From Cryobacterium inferilacus (GTDB lineage Bacteria > Actinomycetota > Actinomycetes > Actinomycetales > Microbacteriaceae), in contig NZ_JAIEUL010000023.1 in assembly GCF_019599185.1 (NCBI RefSeq), positions 1-58,693 of the forward strand: a stretch of 58,693 bases of DNA. Reading direction: 5' to 3'. The translations under genes were made by a program, and so were the position numbers. Below the pieces are notes generated by a model. The model was not told the DNA's origin. It saw nothing but the letters and a program-made list of their open reading frames with translations, and did no database searches. Of the stretch, positions 27,103 through 38,737 are shown one piece after another. The stretch's first letter is position 1. Every line of letters begins with the position of its first letter.

Positions 27103-28257
27103 TCACGCGTGGGCGGGTTCGTACATGCAGCTGGGATCGGCGGCGAGTGGATCGCCCGTGACCGCATACGCGTGCGACCGCGACCCACCGCAGACCGCCC
27201 GGAACTCGCAACGCCCGCACCGACCCCCGAAGTTGTCGGGGGAGCGCAGGTCCTGCAGAAGGTCGGCCCCACGGTAGATGTCCGCGAACGGCTGGTCGCG
27301 CACGCAGCCGACCGCGATCGGCAGGAATCCGCTCGGGTAGACCATGCCGACGTGGTCCACAAAGGCGAAACCGCGACCGGAATTCACGTCGATCGGGGCC
27401 CTGGCCACGCGGCGTTTCGGCTCCTCGCCGGTCAGCTGGGTGGCGGTTTCAGCCCGCAGGGAGGCTCGCAGCGGCCCGACCGGGAACGCCGCTTCGACAT
27501 CCGTCACGGCCGCGCGTTGGATCGCGATGCGACGGTAGTGCGGTGCCTCGGTTGCTTTGATCGCAACGAGCTCGGAGACGTCGTGCATCCAGTGCAGTAC
27601 TTCTTCCTCCTGCTCGGCGCTGAGAGCATTCAGCAACGTGCCGCGCCCGGTCGGTACCAGGAAGAAGATGCTCCAGAGTGTGGTGCCGAGCTCGAGCACG
27701 GTCTTCAGAATGGCCGGTAACTCGTGTACGTTGTCGGCGGTCACGGTGGTGTTGATCTGGAGGCGGTATCCCACCTCGCGTACTAGACCGGCGGCGATCA
27801 TGGTGTCGTCATAGACCCCGGCTACGCCGCGGAAGGTGTCGTGGGTGCTTGCGGTCGCGCCGTCCAACGACAGCGAGATGGCTTTCGCGCCGGCATCGTG
27901 CAGGTCGACGAGCACCTCGCGGGTGAGCTTCGGAGTGACAGAGGGGGAGAGGGCCATGCTCAGGCCGAGAGCGGTGCCGTGGGCGACGAGTTCGGGCAGG
28001 TCGGGGCGTTCGAAGGGGTCGCCTCCGGTGAGCACGACCAGCGGGCGGGGTGTGCCGAAGGCGGCAAGGTCATCGAGCAGTGCCTTGCCCTGCTCGGTGC
28101 TGAGCTCGAGGGGGTTGCGGCTGCGGATCGCATCGGCCCGACAGTGAGTGCAGACCAGCTGGCACGCGCGGGTGACCTCCCAGATGACGATGAAGGGCCG
28201 CTCGGCGGTGTCGTGATGAAGCAGGCGCACGGGGCGTTTGCGGGGTGAATCGGTCAT
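27103..28257 (-). CDS. Radical SAM/SPASM protein
   Basis: This 384-residue radical SAM enzyme has the cluster motif CQLVCTHCRADA near residue 31, then VVLTGGDPFERPDL and SLDGATASTHDTFRG. A C-terminal SPASM-type cysteine set (GCVRDQPF, CGRCEFRAVCGG, PSCMY) should hold auxiliary clusters. It looks like the AhbD/NirJ-related group that includes proteins acting on haem or heme d1 precursors or on peptides, but the substrate is not fixed. The ATG has GAGGAA upstream. It leads toward the frameshifted haem-pathway oxidase with an 83-base gap, which supports a tetrapyrrole-related role. It is divergent from the SufR-like regulator at 28576. Confidence 0.85.
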   Translation of the reverse strand: MTDSPRKRPVRLLHHDTAERPFIVIWEVTRACQLVCTHCRADAIRSRNPLELSTEQGKALLDDLAAFGTPRPLVVLTGGDPFERPDLPELVAHGTALGLSMALSPSVTPKLTREVLVDLHDAGAKAISLSLDGATASTHDTFRGVAGVYDDTMIAAGLVREVGYRLQINTTVTADNVHELPAILKTVLELGTTLWSIFFLVPTGRGTLLNALSAEQEEEVLHWMHDVSELVAIKATEAPHYRRIAIQRAAVTDVEAAFPVGPLRASLRAETATQLTGEEPKRRVARAPIDVNSGRGFAFVDHVGMVYPSGFLPIAVGCVRDQPFADIYRGADLLQDLRSPDNFGGRCGRCEFRAVCGGSRSHAYAVTGDPLAADPSCMYEPAHA

Positions 28258-28575
28258 GCAGAGTTCCTCGCTCAGGCATCGGAGCCCCGGAACTCACCGG
28301 TAGGTCGTGCCTGTGGTCTCGAGCTGCTTCGGGGATTCCGCTCAGCGTGGACTCGGGATCAATGTGATCTCCGTAATTTCTAGCAGGATCATCCTTTCAA
28401 TGTGCGAGTCAAGTTCCGTGTTTAACCAGACGGTGACCGGATACCCCTGGCACAGGCGAGATTCGCGGGTGGACTGGTCGCCCCGGGTGGCCCCGTACAT
28501 ACCGGCAGCGTATGCTGCGCTGACCGACTCGATCCAGGCTCGACCCCTTCTATAGTTCGAGATGAGTGCGTTCCA
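28258..28575. promoter_or_regulatory. Divergent promoter region, radical SAM / SufR-like C
   Basis: This 318-base gap holds no gene I can support. A -10-like TATAGT (28551-28556) lies 20 bases before the regulator ATG, and a single CTGACCG half-site, as in the narG and narK repeats, lies at 28520-28526. Confidence 0.45.
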
Positions 28576-29244
28576 ATGTCGCAACACCAATCACCCGGGT
28601 ACCGAACCCTCGCGTCATTCAGCAGGATCACCCTGCTCTTCCACCTGCAACAACGCGGCGCGATGACGGTGCTCGACCTGGCTGAGGCCGCCGGACTCGG
28701 TGGAAGCGCCATCAGGGAGCACTTGCAACGACTGATCGGAGACGGTTTTGTCACCTGGCAGTCCGAACACAAGGATGCCAAAGGGCGCCCTCGCATTCTC
28801 TACAGTGCGGCGGCCGGCGCCGATAACCGGGACGGCTGCGTGCGTGAAATGAAGGCGCTGGCCGCCGAACGGCGCGGTGATCAGCTACGGAATCTGCTCC
28901 CGATCGAGGCTGCCCTCGATCCCGCGCTGCAGCGGCAGCTCGATACCCTCGAGGACCACCTCGACCAGACCGGTTTCGACGCGAAACTGGATGCCGACGG
29001 GCAGCACGTGCACCTGCACGAGTGCCCATACAGTGACATGGCCAAGGCGCATCCGGAGGTCTGCCGGGTGCACTTCGGCCTGCTCAAGGGAATCCTCGAG
29101 CAGACCGACGGCCCACTCAGTGCCGACGCACTGCACGCTTTTGTGGCACCGAACACCTGCACCCTCGACATCGGCCGCACGGATTCCGGTGCCACCAGGC
29201 CGGCCAACGCGCATCCGGCGAGCCGCCACCGGGCGGTGCGCTAA
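28576..29244 (+). CDS. SufR-like winged-helix regulator C
   Basis: This 222-residue regulator closely resembles the one at 4400. The N-terminal stretches [19 protein letters not shown] and [11 protein letters not shown] (helix-turn-helix) are near-identical to it, and KGRPRILY forms the wing. The C-terminal cluster motif is C-x12-C-x2-H-x28-C ([14 protein letters not shown] ... PNTC). An iron-sulfur, redox or NO sensor is inferred. It is divergent from the radical SAM gene and its end overlaps the end of the ferredoxin gene on the other strand by four bases. A half-site of the narG/narK palindrome type sits in its upstream region. Confidence 0.78.
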   Translation: MSQHQSPGYRTLASFSRITLLFHLQQRGAMTVLDLAEAAGLGGSAIREHLQRLIGDGFVTWQSEHKDAKGRPRILYSAAAGADNRDGCVREMKALAAERRGDQLRNLLPIEAALDPALQRQLDTLEDHLDQTGFDAKLDADGQHVHLHECPYSDMAKAHPEVCRVHFGLLKGILEQTDGPLSADALHAFVAPNTCTLDIGRTDSGATRPANAHPASRHRAVR

Positions 29245-29606
29245 GTCCCGGGGTTCGCCGGTGTGGGTGCGGCGGCGGGGTGTGTCTTGACGAATCTGGT
29301 ATCCACGCCGATGACGGGGATCTTCGCGGCGCCGCCCGGCGCTCCCACTGGGGTGTCCCGCCCCTCAAGTGTCTCGGCGAAGAACTTCTCGTTGTCGGCG
29401 AGGAACGGTTGCTCCTCATCGGGCAGGTCGGCTTCGTAGTAGATGGCCTCGACGGGGCAGACTGGTTCGCAGGCACCGCAATCGATGCACTCATCCGGAT
29501 GGATGTAGAGCGTGCGGTCACCCTCGTAGATGCAGTCGACGGGGCATTCATCTACGCAGGCACGGTCCTTCACGTCGATGCAGGGGGAGCCGATCACATA
29601 GGTCAT
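29241..29606 (-). CDS. fdxA: Seven-iron-type ferredoxin
   Basis: A 121-residue ferredoxin with [3Fe-4S] and [4Fe-4S] centres. The first set reads [19 protein letters not shown] and the second [18 protein letters not shown]; the layout matches actinobacterial FdxA. The C-terminal 45 residues form an extended Ala/Pro tail. The start overlaps the stop of the aminotransferase gene (ATGA), so the two are co-translated. It could donate electrons to neighbouring radical SAM or reductase enzymes, but no direct partner is shown. Confidence 0.95.
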   Translation of the reverse strand: MTYVIGSPCIDVKDRACVDECPVDCIYEGDRTLYIHPDECIDCGACEPVCPVEAIYYEADLPDEEQPFLADNEKFFAETLEGRDTPVGAPGGAAKIPVIGVDTRFVKTHPAAAPTPANPGT

Positions 29607-30943
29607 TCGGTCACCACCGTCGACAGGGCGGCCAGGGATTCCTCGATCACCGTGGCGGCGTCATCGATGAGTTCGGCGCTGATAACCACCGAAGGCAGGA
29701 GGCGCAGCACCGAGTCCCACGATCCGGCGTCCAACACTATGACACCGTTGCTGCTGGCATGGTCGATGATCGCCCGTAGTGCGGTCGGGTTAGGGGTCAC
29801 GCTGCCGGGAACGACGAGCTCGACGCCGAACATGGCACCCTGGCCGCGCACCTCGCCGACTACGTTGTAGCGGCTGGGCCAGTGGCCGATGCGGTCCCAC
29901 AGCATCTGTTCGACCTGCCGGGCGCGTTGGATCAGGTCGTCGCGTTCGATCAGGTCGAACACAGCCAGAGCCGCTGCGGTGGAGACCGGGTTGCCGCCGA
30001 AGGTGCCACCGATACCGCCGGGCTGCACCGAGTTCATGATCTCGGCCCGACCGGTGACCGCCGCGAGCGGCAGGCCTCCGGCGAGGGCCTTGGCCGTGGT
30101 GACGAGGTCGGGCACGACACCGTGGTGCTCGATCGAGAACCAGGCGCCGCTGCGGCCGAGGCCGGCCTGGATCTCGTCGGCGACGAAGACGATGCCGTTC
30201 TCGGTGCAGAATTCGCTGAGCCGCTGGAAATAGCCGGGGGCGGGGATGTTGATGCCGCCGTCACCCTGGATCGGCTCGACGACGAACGCGGCTACCTCGC
30301 TCGCTCCGATGTGGGTGACAATGTAGTCGATGGTGCGCTCGGCGGCTTCGGCTCCGGAGAGGCCGTCGCGGTAGGGAAAGCTCACCGGAGCGCTGTAGAT
30401 CTCGCCGGGGAAGGGGCCCATTCCGGCACGTTCCGGCCAGGGCCGGTAGGTCATCGCCATGGTGAGGTTGGTGCGGCCGTGGAAGGCGTGATCGAGCACA
30501 ACGATCGCGCGGCGACCGGTGAACTTGCGCGCGATCTTCACGGCATTCTCCACGGCTTCGGCGCCGGTGTTCACCAGAATCGTGCGTTTTTCGAAGTCGC
30601 CGGGGGTGATCGCGTTAAGTTTCTCGGCCACCCGGACGTAGTTCTCATACGGGGTGACGGTGAAGAGCGTGTGGGTGAGCTTGGCGGCCTGGGCAGCCGC
30701 CGCCGCGGTCACCTCGGGCAGCGCGTGGCCGAAGGAGGTGACGCCGATGCCCGAGCCCAGGTCGATGAGTTGGTTGCCATCGACGTCAACCAGGATCGCG
30801 CCTGATCCGTGATCCATGTAGATGGCGGCAAGGGTGCCGGCACCGGCGGATACGCTCTCGGTTCGGCGTTTATGCAGAGCGAGGGACCGAGGTCCAGGCA
30901 GGGCGGTGAGAAGGTTGCGGTGTTGCGGAACGCTGTACGTCAT
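29603..30943 (-). CDS. gabT: 4-aminobutyrate-type aminotransferase
   Basis: This 446-residue class III PLP aminotransferase moves an amino group from 4-aminobutyrate or a similar omega-amino acid to 2-oxoglutarate. The PLP-site motifs are [20 protein letters not shown], the acidic [13 protein letters not shown] and the Schiff-base lysine in [15 protein letters not shown]. Length and motifs match GabT. The ferredoxin gene overlaps its end. The window has no gabD or GABA transporter nearby, so the substrate is inferred from family only. An AT-rich stretch lies upstream of the start, between it and the DUF488 gene, and is a likely promoter. Confidence 0.88.
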   Translation of the reverse strand: MTYSVPQHRNLLTALPGPRSLALHKRRTESVSAGAGTLAAIYMDHGSGAILVDVDGNQLIDLGSGIGVTSFGHALPEVTAAAAAQAAKLTHTLFTVTPYENYVRVAEKLNAITPGDFEKRTILVNTGAEAVENAVKIARKFTGRRAIVVLDHAFHGRTNLTMAMTYRPWPERAGMGPFPGEIYSAPVSFPYRDGLSGAEAAERTIDYIVTHIGASEVAAFVVEPIQGDGGINIPAPGYFQRLSEFCTENGIVFVADEIQAGLGRSGAWFSIEHHGVVPDLVTTAKALAGGLPLAAVTGRAEIMNSVQPGGIGGTFGGNPVSTAAALAVFDLIERDDLIQRARQVEQMLWDRIGHWPSRYNVVGEVRGQGAMFGVELVVPGSVTPNPTALRAIIDHASSNGVIVLDAGSWDSVLRLLPSVVISAELIDDAATVIEESLAALSTVVTE

Positions 30944-31010
30944 GACGCCACCCTACGACCGGGATTCGCTCCCACGCCCGGGATTCACGAATAAAACGGA
31001 AAATCTTTAT

Positions 31011-31397
31011 TTATTTGTGTGCGCGCTGTGAGTCTCGAACCTCGCCGAGGTAGTCGGCCAGGATCCGGGCGTGACTAACCTGCGGATCCTTGGCTCCAAA
31101 GAGCAGGGTGGTGGGCCCTCCGGCCTGCGCAGCCAGCTCCCGCAGCTCGATCACGGCCTGCATTGTTGCCCGGTCGCCGTCGAGTTCGGCACGATAGCGC
31201 ATGGCGAATTCGTCCAGTCGATCCGGATCGTGCTTCCACCAGGTCCGAAGAGCCGGCGATGGGGCGATCTCCTTGAGCCAGGCATCCAGGTGCGCCCGCT
31301 CCTTCGCGACGCCGCGCGGCCAGAGCCTGTCCACCAGCACCCTGTAGCCGTCGTCGTCGGCCACGTCGTCGTAGATGCGTTTGATCCGGAAGGTCAT
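31011..31397 (-). CDS. DUF488 family protein
   Basis: A 128-residue cytoplasmic DUF488 protein with the family features GYRVLVDRLWPRGVAKE near residue 17, RTWWKHDPDR near residue 50 and TTLLFGAKDPQVSHA near residue 95. The role of this widespread family is unknown. It directly follows the TetR gene on the same strand with three bases between them, so it is likely transcribed with the regulator. Confidence 0.88.
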   Translation of the reverse strand: MTFRIKRIYDDVADDDGYRVLVDRLWPRGVAKERAHLDAWLKEIAPSPALRTWWKHDPDRLDEFAMRYRAELDGDRATMQAVIELRELAAQAGGPTTLLFGAKDPQVSHARILADYLGEVRDSQRAHK

Positions 31398-31400
31398 GGC

Positions 31401-32015
31401 CTATCTCGATCGCACGTCAGTCAGGCCCAGGTGGGTCAGCGCAGATTGTGCGTAGTCCGCTGCGGCGTCCGCGGTGATCGGATCGAGCAGTCCGAGCAGC
31501 CGCCGGCGGTAGTCCTCGCCCAGCAGTAGCGAGTAGAGCACCTCGGCACGGTCGCTGGCGCCCCATCCGCGTTCGGCGTCAATGTGCTCGGCGAGCCGGG
31601 CGACGTGGCGCATGTCGCCGTTGTCGTAGAGCGTGCGAGCCAAATCGGGAAAGCGCAACGACTCGGCGATCACGAGCCTGTGCAGCCCGATCATCTGGTC
31701 CGAATGCAGGCGAAAAACGATGCGGGCGGCCAAAGATTCGAGGGTGTCCGGGTGCTGGGTGTCGCCACTGACGGTCTCGGCAAGTCGCCGTTGCATCTCG
31801 GTGAAGACGGCGTCCTTGTTGCCGAAGTAGCTGTAGATCGTGCGCTTGGTGACCCGGGCGTCTGCGGCGATCTGGTCAACCGTGGTGTTGCCGAAGCCGT
31901 GTTTGAGGAAGTTCGACAGGGCGGCGTCGAGGATCTGCTCCCGCCGCTCGATGCGACCGGCCTCGGTGGGACGGCCGAGTTTTCGTTCGGGCAGTTCTGG
32001 CTGCGCGGGTTCCAC
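31401..32015 (-). CDS. TetR-family regulator of the acetoin operon
   Basis: This regulator has about 204 residues. The N-terminal helix-turn-helix reads QILDAALSNFLKHGFGNTTV and VTKRTIYSYFGNKDAVF; the helical C-terminal domain should bind an effector. I place the start at the GTG at 32015, preceded by AAAGG at good spacing. An ATG further upstream at 32087 lies exactly inside the palindromic operator and would make a 24-residue unstructured extension. It is divergent from acoA, with a 22-bp palindrome between them, so it probably represses both directions. The inducer is presumably acetoin or a related metabolite. Confidence 0.85.
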   Translation of the reverse strand: MEPAQPELPERKLGRPTEAGRIERREQILDAALSNFLKHGFGNTTVDQIAADARVTKRTIYSYFGNKDAVFTEMQRRLAETVSGDTQHPDTLESLAARIVFRLHSDQMIGLHRLVIAESLRFPDLARTLYDNGDMRHVARLAEHIDAERGWGASDRAEVLYSLLLGEDYRRRLLGLLDPITADAAADYAQSALTHLGLTDVRSR

Positions 32016-32074
32016 GGGGGGTGCCTTTCGGATTGTCAAGAAACGCTGTACATCCACGGTACTCGTCGTTATAG

Positions 32075-32096
32075 AATGATACGACATCGTGTCATT
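32075..32096. promoter_or_regulatory. 22-bp palindromic operator between TetR and acoA
   Basis: Arms AATGATACGA and TCGTGTCATT are complementary at nine of ten positions around a two-base centre. It lies 56 bases upstream of the acoA start and 59 bases upstream of the TetR start chosen here, typical for a TetR operator. Confidence 0.75.
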
Positions 32097-32152
32097 AACT
32101 TGATTCGACTCCTCAACAGCGACCTCACAAAGGCCGAGAAGGGAGTTTCGCC

Positions 32153-33289
32153 ATGTCTACCGGACAGCGAACTACCGTGGCGCCCCCCAAGCCTGGTGCC
32201 CATCAGACCAACACCCTCGCCGTCGCAGCGGAGCACCTCGCTTCCACTGACACGGCGGCCGAGAAGCGCTCCACAGATTTCTATCGTCAGATGGTGTTCA
32301 TCCGCCGGTTCGAAGAGCGCGCCGCCCGGGCTTACACCCAGGCGCTGATCGGCGGATACTGCCACCTCAACCTGGGCGAAGAAGCCGCCGTGGTCGGCCT
32401 GATGGCGGCTCTGCGGCCCACCGACTACCTCTTCACCAACTACCGCGAACACGGCTATGCGCTGACACGGGGCATCGACCCCAACCGGGTGATGGCCGAG
32501 CTCTTCGGCCGCTCGGATGGCGTCTCCAAAGGGTGGGGCGGCTCGATGCACATGTTCGACCTCGAGAAGCGGATGCTCGGCGGGTATGGCATCGTCGGCG
32601 GCCAGATTCCGCTGGCTACCGGCGCGGCCCTCGCCATCGACTACCGCGGGGTGGACGAGATCGTCATGTGCACCATGGGTGATGGCACCACCAACATCGG
32701 TGCCTTCCACGAATCGCTCAACATCGCGGCGCTCTGGGACCTTCCGATCGTCTACGTCGTCATCAACAACCGGCTGGGGATGGCCACAACGGTCGACAAG
32801 TCCTCGGCCGAGCCCGAACTGTACAAGCGCGCATCCTCCTACCGCATGGCGGCCGAACGGGTAGACGGGCTCGACCCCGTCGCCGTGTTCGAGGCCGCCC
32901 AGCGCGCCGCGGCCACTGCACGTAGCGGCAAGCCGTTCCTGCTCGAGGTGATGACCGAACGACTCCGCGGGCACTCCGTGGTCGACCCCGGCAAGTACCG
33001 GGGCGCAGAGGAGATCGCGCTGACCCAGGAGCGCGACCCGCTAGTCACCTTCGCCGCCCATCTGGTCGACACCGGCCTGCTCACCGAGCACGAGATCACC
33101 GCCATCAACGACGACGCCGTCAGCCGGGCCACCGCGGCCGCGGTCTTCGCCGAAGCGAGCCCGTTCCCGGACGTGTCGACGCTGTTCGACTACACCTACG
33201 CCACACCCGTGGCCAACGACTCGCACCGGTTGCCTGGACAGCCCCTCTTCGAGCCGGCACCATTCCCCGAGCAGGAGGCCACCCGATGA
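32153..33289 (+). CDS. acoA: Acetoin/2-oxoacid dehydrogenase E1 alpha
   Basis: A 378-residue thiamine diphosphate enzyme subunit of a 2-oxoacid- or acetoin-cleaving complex. The ThDP motif is visible as GDGTTNIGAFHESLNIAALW followed by VVINN, and GGSMHMFD lies upstream of it. The gene starts an operon with E1 beta, E2 and a diacetyl/acetoin reductase, which favours acetoin over pyruvate or branched-chain acids. AAGGGAG precedes the ATG. Its stop overlaps the E1 beta start by four bases. Confidence 0.9.
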   Translation: MSTGQRTTVAPPKPGAHQTNTLAVAAEHLASTDTAAEKRSTDFYRQMVFIRRFEERAARAYTQALIGGYCHLNLGEEAAVVGLMAALRPTDYLFTNYREHGYALTRGIDPNRVMAELFGRSDGVSKGWGGSMHMFDLEKRMLGGYGIVGGQIPLATGAALAIDYRGVDEIVMCTMGDGTTNIGAFHESLNIAALWDLPIVYVVINNRLGMATTVDKSSAEPELYKRASSYRMAAERVDGLDPVAVFEAAQRAAATARSGKPFLLEVMTERLRGHSVVDPGKYRGAEEIALTQERDPLVTFAAHLVDTGLLTEHEITAINDDAVSRATAAAVFAEASPFPDVSTLFDYTYATPVANDSHRLPGQPLFEPAPFPEQEATR

Positions 33290-34298
33290 GCATCATGACC
33301 TACCGGCAGGCGCTGCACGACACGCTGCGCTCCGAAATGCACCGCGATCCCGACGTTTTTTTGATGGGCGAGGAGATCGGCCTGTTCGACGGCGCCTACA
33401 AGATCACCGCAGGCATGCTCGACGAATTCGGCGAGAAGCGGGTGCGCGACACCGCGATCGCCGAGGAGGGCTTCACGGGAGCCGCCATCGGTGCCGCGAT
33501 GCTGGGGCTTCGCCCGGTCGTGGAGATCATGACCATCAACTTCAGCCTGCTCGCGCTCGACCAGATCGTGAACCACGCCGCCAAGATCTACGGAATGTTC
33601 GGCGGTCAGGCGCGGGTACCTCTGGTCATTCGAACGCCCGGCGGCGGCGGCCAACAGCTCGGCGCCACGCACTCGCAGAACATCGAACTGTTTTACGCCT
33701 TCGTACCCGGCATGAAGGTCCTGGCTCCCAGCACCCCGGCAGACGCCAAGTCCATGATGCTCGCGGCAATCCGCGACGACGACCCGGTGCTGTTCCTGGA
33801 GAACCTGTCGCTCTACAACACCAAGGGCGAGGTACCCGACGACGATATCCCGGCCGAAATCGGCAAGGCCGCCGTCACCCGACGCGGCAGCGACATCACC
33901 CTGATCGGCTACTCAAGAATGGCCTACGTCGCCGCCCAGGTCGCCGAGCAGCTCGCCGAGTCCGACTGGCTGGATATCGAGGTCATCGACCTGCGGAGCC
34001 TGCGCCCCCTCGACCGCGAGACCATCGTGGAGTCCGTCAAGAAGACCCACGCCGCCGTCATCATCGAGGACGACTGGCTCACCTACGGGATCGGCGCTGA
34101 AATCGCCGCGACGATCTCCGACGGCGCCTTCGATTACCTGGACGCACCGGTTCGCCGCGTGGCCATGGCCGAGGTGCCGATGCCGTACTCAAAACCACTG
34201 GAGACTGCCGCGTTGCCGTCTACGGACGACGTTATCCACGCCATCCGGCAGACACTCGACGCCGTCGGCCGCCGCCGCTACCCGATGGGTGAAAAGTC

Positions 34299-34302
<4 letters not shown>
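33286..34302 (+). CDS. acoB: Acetoin/2-oxoacid dehydrogenase E1 beta
   Basis: This 338-residue partner of the E1 alpha subunit completes the ThDP active site. Typical beta-subunit features are DVFLMGEEIGLFDGAYKIT, a TAIAEEGFTGAAIGAAMLG segment and the C-terminal VRRVAMAEVPMPYSKPLE. Length matches PdhB/AcoB. The start overlaps acoA and its stop overlaps the E2 start (ATGA), so stoichiometric translation is likely. Substrate is assigned only from the operon context. Confidence 0.9.
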
Positions 34303-36430
<2,128 letters not shown>

Positions 36431-36499
36431 TCGGGTAAGAACCTCGACCCCGCGCAAGAACGGGGTTTCACAACCAATCGAACAGCCGGGAGGTCGCAC

Positions 36500-37075
36500 A
36501 TGGCAAGAATGAGCGTAGAGGTGGAACTGGAGAATGGCCGAGTCACGAAATACCAGCGCCACGCGAATGGGCGCGGTCTGGTTTCACCGAGCGCCAAGGT
36601 CAACCCCAGTGCCTACGTGTCGAGCACCACGTATGTGGAAAGTGATGCCCAGATCGGGCCTGAATCGTGGATCGGCCAGGGCAGCTGGATCGACCACGGC
36701 GCAATCATCGGGGCGCGGGTCTTCGTCGGGGCGAATGTGCATGTGGGCTCCGATGCGATCGTCGGTAACGAGGCACGTCTGGCCAGCAATACGAACATCG
36801 GCCGGGCGGCGTTCATCGCCGACGGCGCCGTGATCGATCATGAAATTCAGGTTCCGGATTTCAGTGACGTCAGTGCGCGGCCGGCCGGCCGCGGCCTCAC
36901 GCAGGGAAACCCATCGATGGCGACCGGACGTTACGGCGCCGGGTGGAGACGCGCCAGGGCGCGGATGGCGCACACCGCCGTCTCGACCGCTGGTCCCACC
37001 CGCGGCGACGGTGCCCCCACCAGAGGGTTGCCGCACGGGGAGGAACCAGCAACGCAGACGTTCCCGTCCCCCTAG
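36500..37075 (+). CDS. Left-handed beta-helix (hexapeptide repeat) protein
   Basis: This 191-residue protein has hexapeptide repeats in residues 28-118, such as VNPSAYVSSTTYV, AQIGPESWIGQGSWI and VFVGANVHVGSDAIVGN. The fold suggests an acyltransferase or gamma-carbonic-anhydrase-like trimer. From about residue 120 the protein becomes Arg/Ala/Pro-rich and looks unlike a folded domain; a frameshift or non-conserved tail is possible. GGGAGG precedes the ATG. It follows the acetoin operon in the same direction with a 69-base gap. Substrate unknown. Confidence 0.7.
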   Translation: MARMSVEVELENGRVTKYQRHANGRGLVSPSAKVNPSAYVSSTTYVESDAQIGPESWIGQGSWIDHGAIIGARVFVGANVHVGSDAIVGNEARLASNTNIGRAAFIADGAVIDHEIQVPDFSDVSARPAGRGLTQGNPSMATGRYGAGWRRARARMAHTAVSTAGPTRGDGAPTRGLPHGEEPATQTFPSP

Positions 37076-37435
37076 TCGTGGCTGGCGGGCTCCCACCAGA
37101 TAGCTCGCTTCGTGACCAAAATAAGCCCGCACCTGTCCGTGCTAGCGCGTGCACTCGATCCGGGCACACCTTGGAAATCCGCGAGATTCTGCCCCAGATG
37201 TGGTCCTCTCTCCAGCCGGTCGCTCGTTCAAAATATTGTCGGCGTGATGAGCGGTCGTCATGAAGGAGTGCGATTCCGAGAGGGTAGGCACTGATTTGAC
37301 GTCAGGCGCGCCCCCGTCGCCGTCTTGTGACCAAGGTCCCGGCTTACCCCGCGTACCGTGGGCTTGAGTGGGATCCATGACGATGTGATGGGCGAGCCGC
37401 CCACACTCCTGGTCCGCCCGCGAGGAGACATGCGC
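37076..37435. other. Intergenic with direct repeat copy A
   Basis: A 360-base stretch without a supported gene. It holds copy A (37121-37200) of a dispersed repeat whose other copy lies at 42377-42455, and probably the promoter of the TDT-family gene. Confidence 0.5.
37121..37200 (+). repeat. Dispersed direct repeat, copy A
   Basis: By eye about three quarters of 78 aligned bases match 42377-42455, including the shared words AGCCCG, GTCCGTGC, AGCGCGT and GGAAATCCGCG. The two copies are in the same orientation and 5.3 kb apart. Copy B precedes a tRNA fragment. Confidence 0.7.
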
Positions 37436-38437
37436 ATGAGATCCGCCCCGCGGCAGGCCGTTCGCGACACCGGCCGGGCCCCGCTCAGCAGCCTCGGCAT
37501 TCCGTTCGGGCTCTCCGGCCTGGCCGGCACCTGGACCATGGCCGCCGCCACCTCGCTCGCGCCGCAGATCGTAGCCGAGGTGCTCTGGGTGCTCGCGGCA
37601 GCGGCATGGATCGCCGTGGTCGCGAACTACCTTTGGCGATCTCACAACCGTGGGGGCAGCATCCGCGAGGACCTGCTTGACCCGGTGCAGGGGGCGTTCG
37701 CGTCGCTCGCCCCGACGTCGGCGATGCTCATCTGTACCCACTACGCGCAGGAGTTCCCAATTGCTGGCCGCATCGCAACAGGAGTGTTCATGACCATTGG
37801 GCTCCTCTACGGCGCTTGGTTCCTCGCCCAGTTGGCGCTGCTCGAGCGAAGCATCGACGCCGTCCACGCCGGGTATCTGTTGCCCACCGTCGCGGCGGCC
37901 TTCATCGTCGGGCAGAGTGCAGGTAGCTTCGGTTGGACCCTCTTGGGCGAGGCCGCCATCGCAGTGGGCATCCTCTTCTGGCTGGTGCTCGGCACGCTCA
38001 TCCTGGCGCGGATGGCGTTCCGCCCGGCTCCGGCCGGCGCCCTCCTGCCGACGTTCGCGATCTTCTCCGCACCGCCGGCCGTCGCCGGCAACGCCTGGTT
38101 CGCGGTGAACGGCGGACTCATCGATCTGATGCAGACGATGCTGTTGGGCACCTTCGTCGTGTTGATTCTGGTGCAATTGATGATGCTGGGCGCGTACTGG
38201 CGGCTGCCCTTCACCCTGGGGTTCTGGGCGTTCACGTTCACCGCCGCATCCAGCGGAACTTACACGGTGCACTGGCTTGCTCTGTGGGGCGGCCCCGGAC
38301 ACGCGGTGTGGGCGTGGCTCGCCATCGCGCTGGTCACCCTGTTGATCGGGAGTATCGCCGTGCGATCCGTCGTCTTGCTCGCCGCCCTCATCAGAACCGA
38401 CGCGCCCGGTGTCGCGCCGGCAGCGATGCGGCTCTGA
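37436..38437 (+). CDS. TDT/SLAC1-type membrane transporter
   Basis: A membrane protein of about 333 residues with around ten hydrophobic segments. The glycine-rich first segments (GIPFGLSGLAGTWTMAA) and the overall pattern resemble the tellurite-resistance/dicarboxylate transporter (TehA/SLAC1) family, which moves small anions. The ATG at 37436 has GAGGAG at better spacing than the ATG six bases upstream. No substrate can be assigned; its position near anion-using genes could suggest nitrate, nitrite or small acids, which is speculation. Confidence 0.75.
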   Translation: MRSAPRQAVRDTGRAPLSSLGIPFGLSGLAGTWTMAAATSLAPQIVAEVLWVLAAAAWIAVVANYLWRSHNRGGSIREDLLDPVQGAFASLAPTSAMLICTHYAQEFPIAGRIATGVFMTIGLLYGAWFLAQLALLERSIDAVHAGYLLPTVAAAFIVGQSAGSFGWTLLGEAAIAVGILFWLVLGTLILARMAFRPAPAGALLPTFAIFSAPPAVAGNAWFAVNGGLIDLMQTMLLGTFVVLILVQLMMLGAYWRLPFTLGFWAFTFTAASSGTYTVHWLALWGGPGHAVWAWLAIALVTLLIGSIAVRSVVLLAALIRTDAPGVAPAAMRL

Positions 38438-38737
38438 GCCGAAACCGCTACTCGAGACCTTACTGAAGGGCGTTGATGACTGCCGCCACCGCGGCACGTG
38501 ACTTTCGTAGGTATGTGGCGGCGTTTCTTGACCTCTACTTGGCGCATCTACCTGTTTGCAGGCGGTGGCTCAGAACGGTAGTCAGCGTCCTGTAACCCAT
38601 CGGTTCTGAGACACCTCCTGTATTGATCGGTCTGCTATGAGCAGACACACGGTGCCTGGGTCTCAGAGACACCGAGCCTTAAGCGGGATTCTTTTGGTCG
38701 AGTGCTCGAGCGAAGAATCATCCCGCTGCGAAGGTCG
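38438..38737. other. Intergenic with hairpins and possible IS scar
   Basis: A 300-base gap with no supported gene. A perfect hairpin GTCTGCT / AGCAGAC flanks ATG at 38630-38646. The phrases GGTTCTGAGACACC and GGGTCTCAGAGACACC recur in direct orientation (38602-38672). A stem (38682-38694 with 38713-38727) may terminate transcription. The repeats look like the end of an insertion element. Confidence 0.35.
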
